Of a stretch of DNA of 9,222 nt, positions 6,983-9,222 are shown one piece after another. Position 1 is the stretch's first letter, and each line of letters begins with the position of its first letter. The position numbers and the translations under genes are program-made. The stretch is taken from NCBI GenBank assembly GCA_031255815.1, contig JAIRRU010000198.1, forward strand, positions 1 through 9,222. Reading direction: 5' to 3'. The notes beneath the pieces are model-generated. The model was not told the origin of the DNA. It saw only the letters and a list, made by a program, of their open reading frames with translations, and did not search any database. The DNA is from Treponema sp. (GTDB lineage: Bacteria; Spirochaetota; Spirochaetia; Treponematales; Breznakiellaceae).

Positions 6983-6993
6983 CTCTTTTGTCA
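6971..6993. promoter_or_regulatory. Inverted repeat overlapping the -10 and start site: candidate operator
   Basis: TGACAA (6971-6976) and TTGTCA (6988-6993) are perfect inverted 6-mers separated by 11 bases. They bracket the -10 hexamer and reach the predicted transcription start. A dimeric repressor bound there would block RNA polymerase. Fatty-acid genes in many bacteria are controlled this way by TetR or GntR-type repressors, but no regulator gene is in the window and the half-sites are short. Confidence 0.45.
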
Positions 6994-7004
6994 AAATTGA
7001 TGAC

Positions 7005-7010
7005 GAGGAG
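7005..7010 (+). promoter_or_regulatory. Shine-Dalgarno site of the acyl-CoA synthetase
   Basis: GAGGAG followed by six bases and ATG at 7017. Its good match and spacing fix the start. Confidence 0.8.
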
Positions 7011-7016
7011 TACTGA

Positions 7017-8924
7017 ATGGAACAGACGCTTCCCCTTATGTTGAGAAAGCGGGCCCGGGAAAGCCCGGAAATTATAAGCCAGTACGCTAAGGAGAACGGC
7101 GGGGAATTTAAGCCCAAGACTTACCGGCAGTTTTACGATGAGATCCGCTATGTCGCCGGGGGGCTTCTGGAACTGGGGATCAAACGGGGCGATCATGTGG
7201 GGATCATCTCCGATAATAGGCAGGAGTGGATGCCTACCGACTTCGGCATCCTCTCCATCGGCGCGGCGGACGTGCCCCGGGGCTGCGACGCCACGGTACA
7301 GGAGATCGCCTATATCCTGGGCTTTACCGAATGTATCCTGGTCTTCGCGGAAAACCAGAAGCAGGTGCGGAAGATACTTTCCATAAAGGGGGAACTGGCG
7401 GCCCTCAAGACTCTGGTTACCTACGATCCGGTAGACGCCGAAACCGAGGCAGAGGCCGCGGCCGCGGGGCTGAACATCCTCTACTTTCCCGCTCTGAGCG
7501 CCCTGGGGCAGAAACACGAGGTTCTGAAGCCCGGAGACGTGGAGGCGGAGATGGAAAAGGGTGAAACCGGGGATCTTGCCACCATCATCTTTACCTCTGG
7601 AACCACCGGGGAACCCAAGGGGGTTATGCTTTCCCACGGGAACTTCCTGTCCCAGCTCCCCGCCTTCGCCGTGGTTATTGATATGAAACCTGGGGAAATC
7701 TGGCTTTCCGTGCTGCCGGTCTGGCACGTGTACGAACGCCTCATTGAGTACGTAATCTTCTTCTACAAAAACGGCATCGCCTATTCCAAACCCGTCGCGC
7801 CGGTACTGATGGCGGATTTTCAGGCCGTAAAACCCCAGTGGATGGTGAGCGTTCCCCGGGTCTGGGAGGCAATCATGGACGGGATCTACCGAACCGTGAA
7901 ACAGCAGGGCGGTCTGAGGAAACGGCTCTTCGACTTTTCCGTGTCCTACGGCCTTATGTATAGCTACTTTAAGGATCTTACCTTCGGGCTGCTCCCCAAC
8001 TTCCACGGCCGCCTGCGGGCCCTGGACGCGGCTATCGGTTTCTTCCCCTGGGTCTTCCTGCTTCCCGGTTACGGCATCGCCACCCTCCTGGTGTACCGCC
8101 ACCTCTGGGAACGCCTGGGGGGCCGTTTCCGGGCGGGCATCTCCGGCGGGGGCAGCCTTCCGGCCAAGGTGGATCATTTCTTTAACGCCGTGGGGATCAG
8201 GCTGCAGGAGGGCTACGGCCTTACCGAGACCGCCCCGCTGGTAACGGTGCGGCGCTGGCGCAAGTCCCGGCGGGGTACCATCGGCCAGATACTGCTCAAC
8301 ACGGAAGCCCGGGTTATCGACAACAAGGGCCGTTCCCTGCCGCCGGGCCGCAACGGGCTTATCTGCGTCCGGGGGGGTCAGGTGATGAAGGGCTACTACC
8401 GGAAGCCTGAACTTACCGAGGCGGTGCTAAGCCCCGACGGCTGGCTCAACACGGGCGACATCGGCATGCTCAGCTACGACAACGAGCTGCGGATCACCGG
8501 CCGGGCCAAGGACACCATCGTGCTCCGGGGAGGGGAGAACGTGGAGCCTGTACCCATTGAAATGAAACTGCGGGAAAGCGAGTACATCTACCAGTGCGCC
8601 GTGGTGGGCCAGGATCAGAAGTACCTGGCCGCCCTTATCGTGCCGGTTCAGAGTACGCTTATGGCTTTCGCCGAGGAAAACAGCATCCCCATTGTGGACT
8701 ACGAACTCCTCCTGCAGCAGCCGGAGATCAACGAAATCATCGCCAGCGAAGTGGCGGATCTGGTAAATCCCAAAACAGGCTTTAAGCCCTTCGAGCGGGT
8801 CTTTAAGTTCAAGCTGCTTGCCAAACCCTTCGAGACCGGGCGCGAGCTTTCGGGCAAGCAGGAACTCCTGCGCCACCGGGTCCAGGCCCTCTATGCCCGG
8901 GAGATCCACGCCTTGTTCAAGTAG
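7017..8924 (+). CDS. Long-chain acyl-CoA synthetase (AMP-forming fatty acid--CoA ligase)
   Basis: A 635-residue adenylate-forming enzyme that activates a fatty acid with ATP to acyl-AMP and then acyl-CoA. Motifs in order: phosphate loop FTSGTTGEPKGVMLSH (192-207), LPVWHVYER (233-241), SGGGSLP (376-382), QEGYGLTETAP (397-407), GWLNTGDIG (475-483) with ribose-binding D481, ITGRAKD (493-499) with R496, GGENVEP (505-511), and a C-terminal LSGKQELLR with K614 as candidate catalytic lysine. The length and the LGGRFRAGISGGG region point to the long-chain (ACSL/FadD15-like) branch. A hydrophobic stretch at about 338-360 precedes that region and may dip into the membrane. Acyl-chain specificity is not readable, and homologues in this branch may serve lipid synthesis rather than beta-oxidation. 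It has its own promoter and candidate operator. Confidence 0.92.
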   Translation: MEQTLPLMLRKRARESPEIISQYAKENGGEFKPKTYRQFYDEIRYVAGGLLELGIKRGDHVGIISDNRQEWMPTDFGILSIGAADVPRGCDATVQEIAYILGFTECILVFAENQKQVRKILSIKGELAALKTLVTYDPVDAETEAEAAAAGLNILYFPALSALGQKHEVLKPGDVEAEMEKGETGDLATIIFTSGTTGEPKGVMLSHGNFLSQLPAFAVVIDMKPGEIWLSVLPVWHVYERLIEYVIFFYKNGIAYSKPVAPVLMADFQAVKPQWMVSVPRVWEAIMDGIYRTVKQQGGLRKRLFDFSVSYGLMYSYFKDLTFGLLPNFHGRLRALDAAIGFFPWVFLLPGYGIATLLVYRHLWERLGGRFRAGISGGGSLPAKVDHFFNAVGIRLQEGYGLTETAPLVTVRRWRKSRRGTIGQILLNTEARVIDNKGRSLPPGRNGLICVRGGQVMKGYYRKPELTEAVLSPDGWLNTGDIGMLSYDNELRITGRAKDTIVLRGGENVEPVPIEMKLRESEYIYQCAVVGQDQKYLAALIVPVQSTLMAFAEENSIPIVDYELLLQQPEINEIIASEVADLVNPKTGFKPFERVFKFKLLAKPFETGRELSGKQELLRHRVQALYAREIHALFK

Positions 8925-8960
8925 AGCAGCTTGCTTACACTAAAACTCCCGATAAACTCA

Positions 8961-9022
8961 CCAGCTTACCGAACCGCCGGGAAATTTTGCCACGAACGGC
9001 ACGAACCGCACGAACCCTAGCC
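8961..9022 (+). repeat. Direct repeat copy A with three 9-bp CACGAAC units
   Basis: This block begins CCAGCTTACC and contains three consecutive 9-mers of form NNCACGAAC (8989-8997, 8998-9006, 9007-9015) with a fully conserved CACGAAC core, then CCTAGCC. By hand alignment it agrees with copy B (9161-9222) at 48 of the first 60 positions. Confidence 0.85.
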
Positions 9023-9100
9023 CAAAACTCCCCCGGACACCGGAAATCTTGGCAAAGCCAGGCTAGAGCCAGGTAAAAAGCCAGGGCTATCGGCGTAAAA

Positions 9101-9127
9101 GTTCGTGGTGTTCGTGTGGTTAGTGGC
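9101..9127 (-). repeat. Inverted array of three 9-bp CACGAAC units
   Basis: Reading the minus strand, the units are GCCACTAAC, CACACGAAC and ACCACGAAC, the same 9-bp period and core as in the direct copies with one base changed in the first unit. By hand count it is complementary to the arrays of copy A and copy B at 22 of 27 positions each, so it could form a stem with either neighbour (loops of 85 and 61 bases). Confidence 0.85.
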
Positions 9128-9160
9128 TATCCCTTTATCCCTATTAGCCTAAGCAAGGTG

Positions 9161-9222
9161 CCAGCTTACCGGGCCGCCAAGAAATTAAGCTACGAACCAC
9201 ACCAACCACACGAACCTTAGCT
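9161..9222 (+). repeat. Direct repeat copy B with three 9-bp units, reaching the window edge
   Basis: Starts with the same CCAGCTTACC as copy A exactly 200 bases later. Its three 9-mers (9189-9197, 9198-9206, 9207-9215) read GCTACGAAC, CACACCAAC and CACACGAAC. The repeat may continue beyond the window. Confidence 0.85.

Larger units (their letters stand above)
8925..9222. other. Gene-free repeat-bearing region at the right end
   Basis: No convincing ORF or RNA gene is seen in these 298 bases. The base composition is less GC-rich than in the genes. Besides the repeats listed separately, AGCCAGG occurs three times in the central loop (at 9056-9062, 9067-9073 and 9079-9085) and ATCCCT twice (9129-9134, 9137-9142). 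There is no good hairpin-plus-T-run terminator for the acyl-CoA synthetase directly after its stop. Confidence 0.7.

Noticed and set aside
6965..6995. Minus-strand promoter starting from TTGACA (complement of 6990-6995)
   Set aside because: No good -10 box at 16-18 bp, and there is no minus-strand gene for it to drive; the hexamer is explained by the inverted repeat.
6366..8177. 603-codon open frame on the minus strand across the hydrolase and synthetase genes
   Set aside because: It overlaps two genes with complete catalytic motifs, crosses their intergenic promoter, and its translation has no recognisable domain. Long antisense frames are common in GC-rich coding DNA.
8989..9215. CRISPR array
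   Set aside because: The repeats are 9 bp, contiguous without spacers and partly inverted, which does not fit CRISPR architecture; no cas gene is present.

Overview
The window is a GC-rich bacterial segment with every recognisable gene on the + strand: five complete or near-complete metabolic and transport genes, one aminoacyl-tRNA synthetase, and the last codons of a probable seventh gene at the left edge. The combination of a eukaryote-type hexokinase, an archaeal-type aspartyl-tRNA synthetase and CACGAAC-type intergenic repeats is best compatible with a spirochaete of the Treponema lineage. This assignment is an inference from gene content and was not tested by any search.

Layout. Positions 1-60 look like the C-terminal end of an ABC transporter ATPase. 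A transporter of the organophosphate:phosphate antiporter (GlpT/UhpT-like) branch of the MFS follows (142-1536). After 33 bp comes an AspRS whose two tRNA-discrimination positions read His and Pro, the non-discriminating pattern (1570-2940). After 39 bp comes a MATE-family exporter (2980-4350). These three could be co-transcribed. A 95-bp gap with two short inverted repeats leads to the hexokinase (start placed at 4446 on its Shine-Dalgarno site, ends 5801). A 177-bp gap rich in hairpins, probably containing the hexokinase terminator, separates it from an alpha/beta hydrolase of the monoacylglycerol lipase/lysophospholipase type (5979-6920). A well-formed sigma70-type promoter overlapped by a 6-bp inverted repeat then precedes a long-chain acyl-CoA synthetase (7017-8924). 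The last 298 bp carry no gene but hold a structured repeat: three arrays of three 9-bp units, the middle one inverted, inside a 62-bp direct repeat offset by exactly 200 bp.

How the genes may work together. The hydrolase and the acyl-CoA synthetase form a plausible lipid-salvage pair: one releases fatty acids from glycerolipids, the other activates them as CoA thioesters. Hexokinase feeds imported hexose into glycolysis, and the OPA-type carrier could import phosphorylated organic compounds. The AspRS pattern predicts that Asn-tRNA is made by transamidation through GatCAB. I found no mobile element, tRNA, rRNA, CRISPR array or defence system. The window looks like ordinary chromosomal housekeeping and nutrition genes, and the least explained part is the repeat block at the right end.
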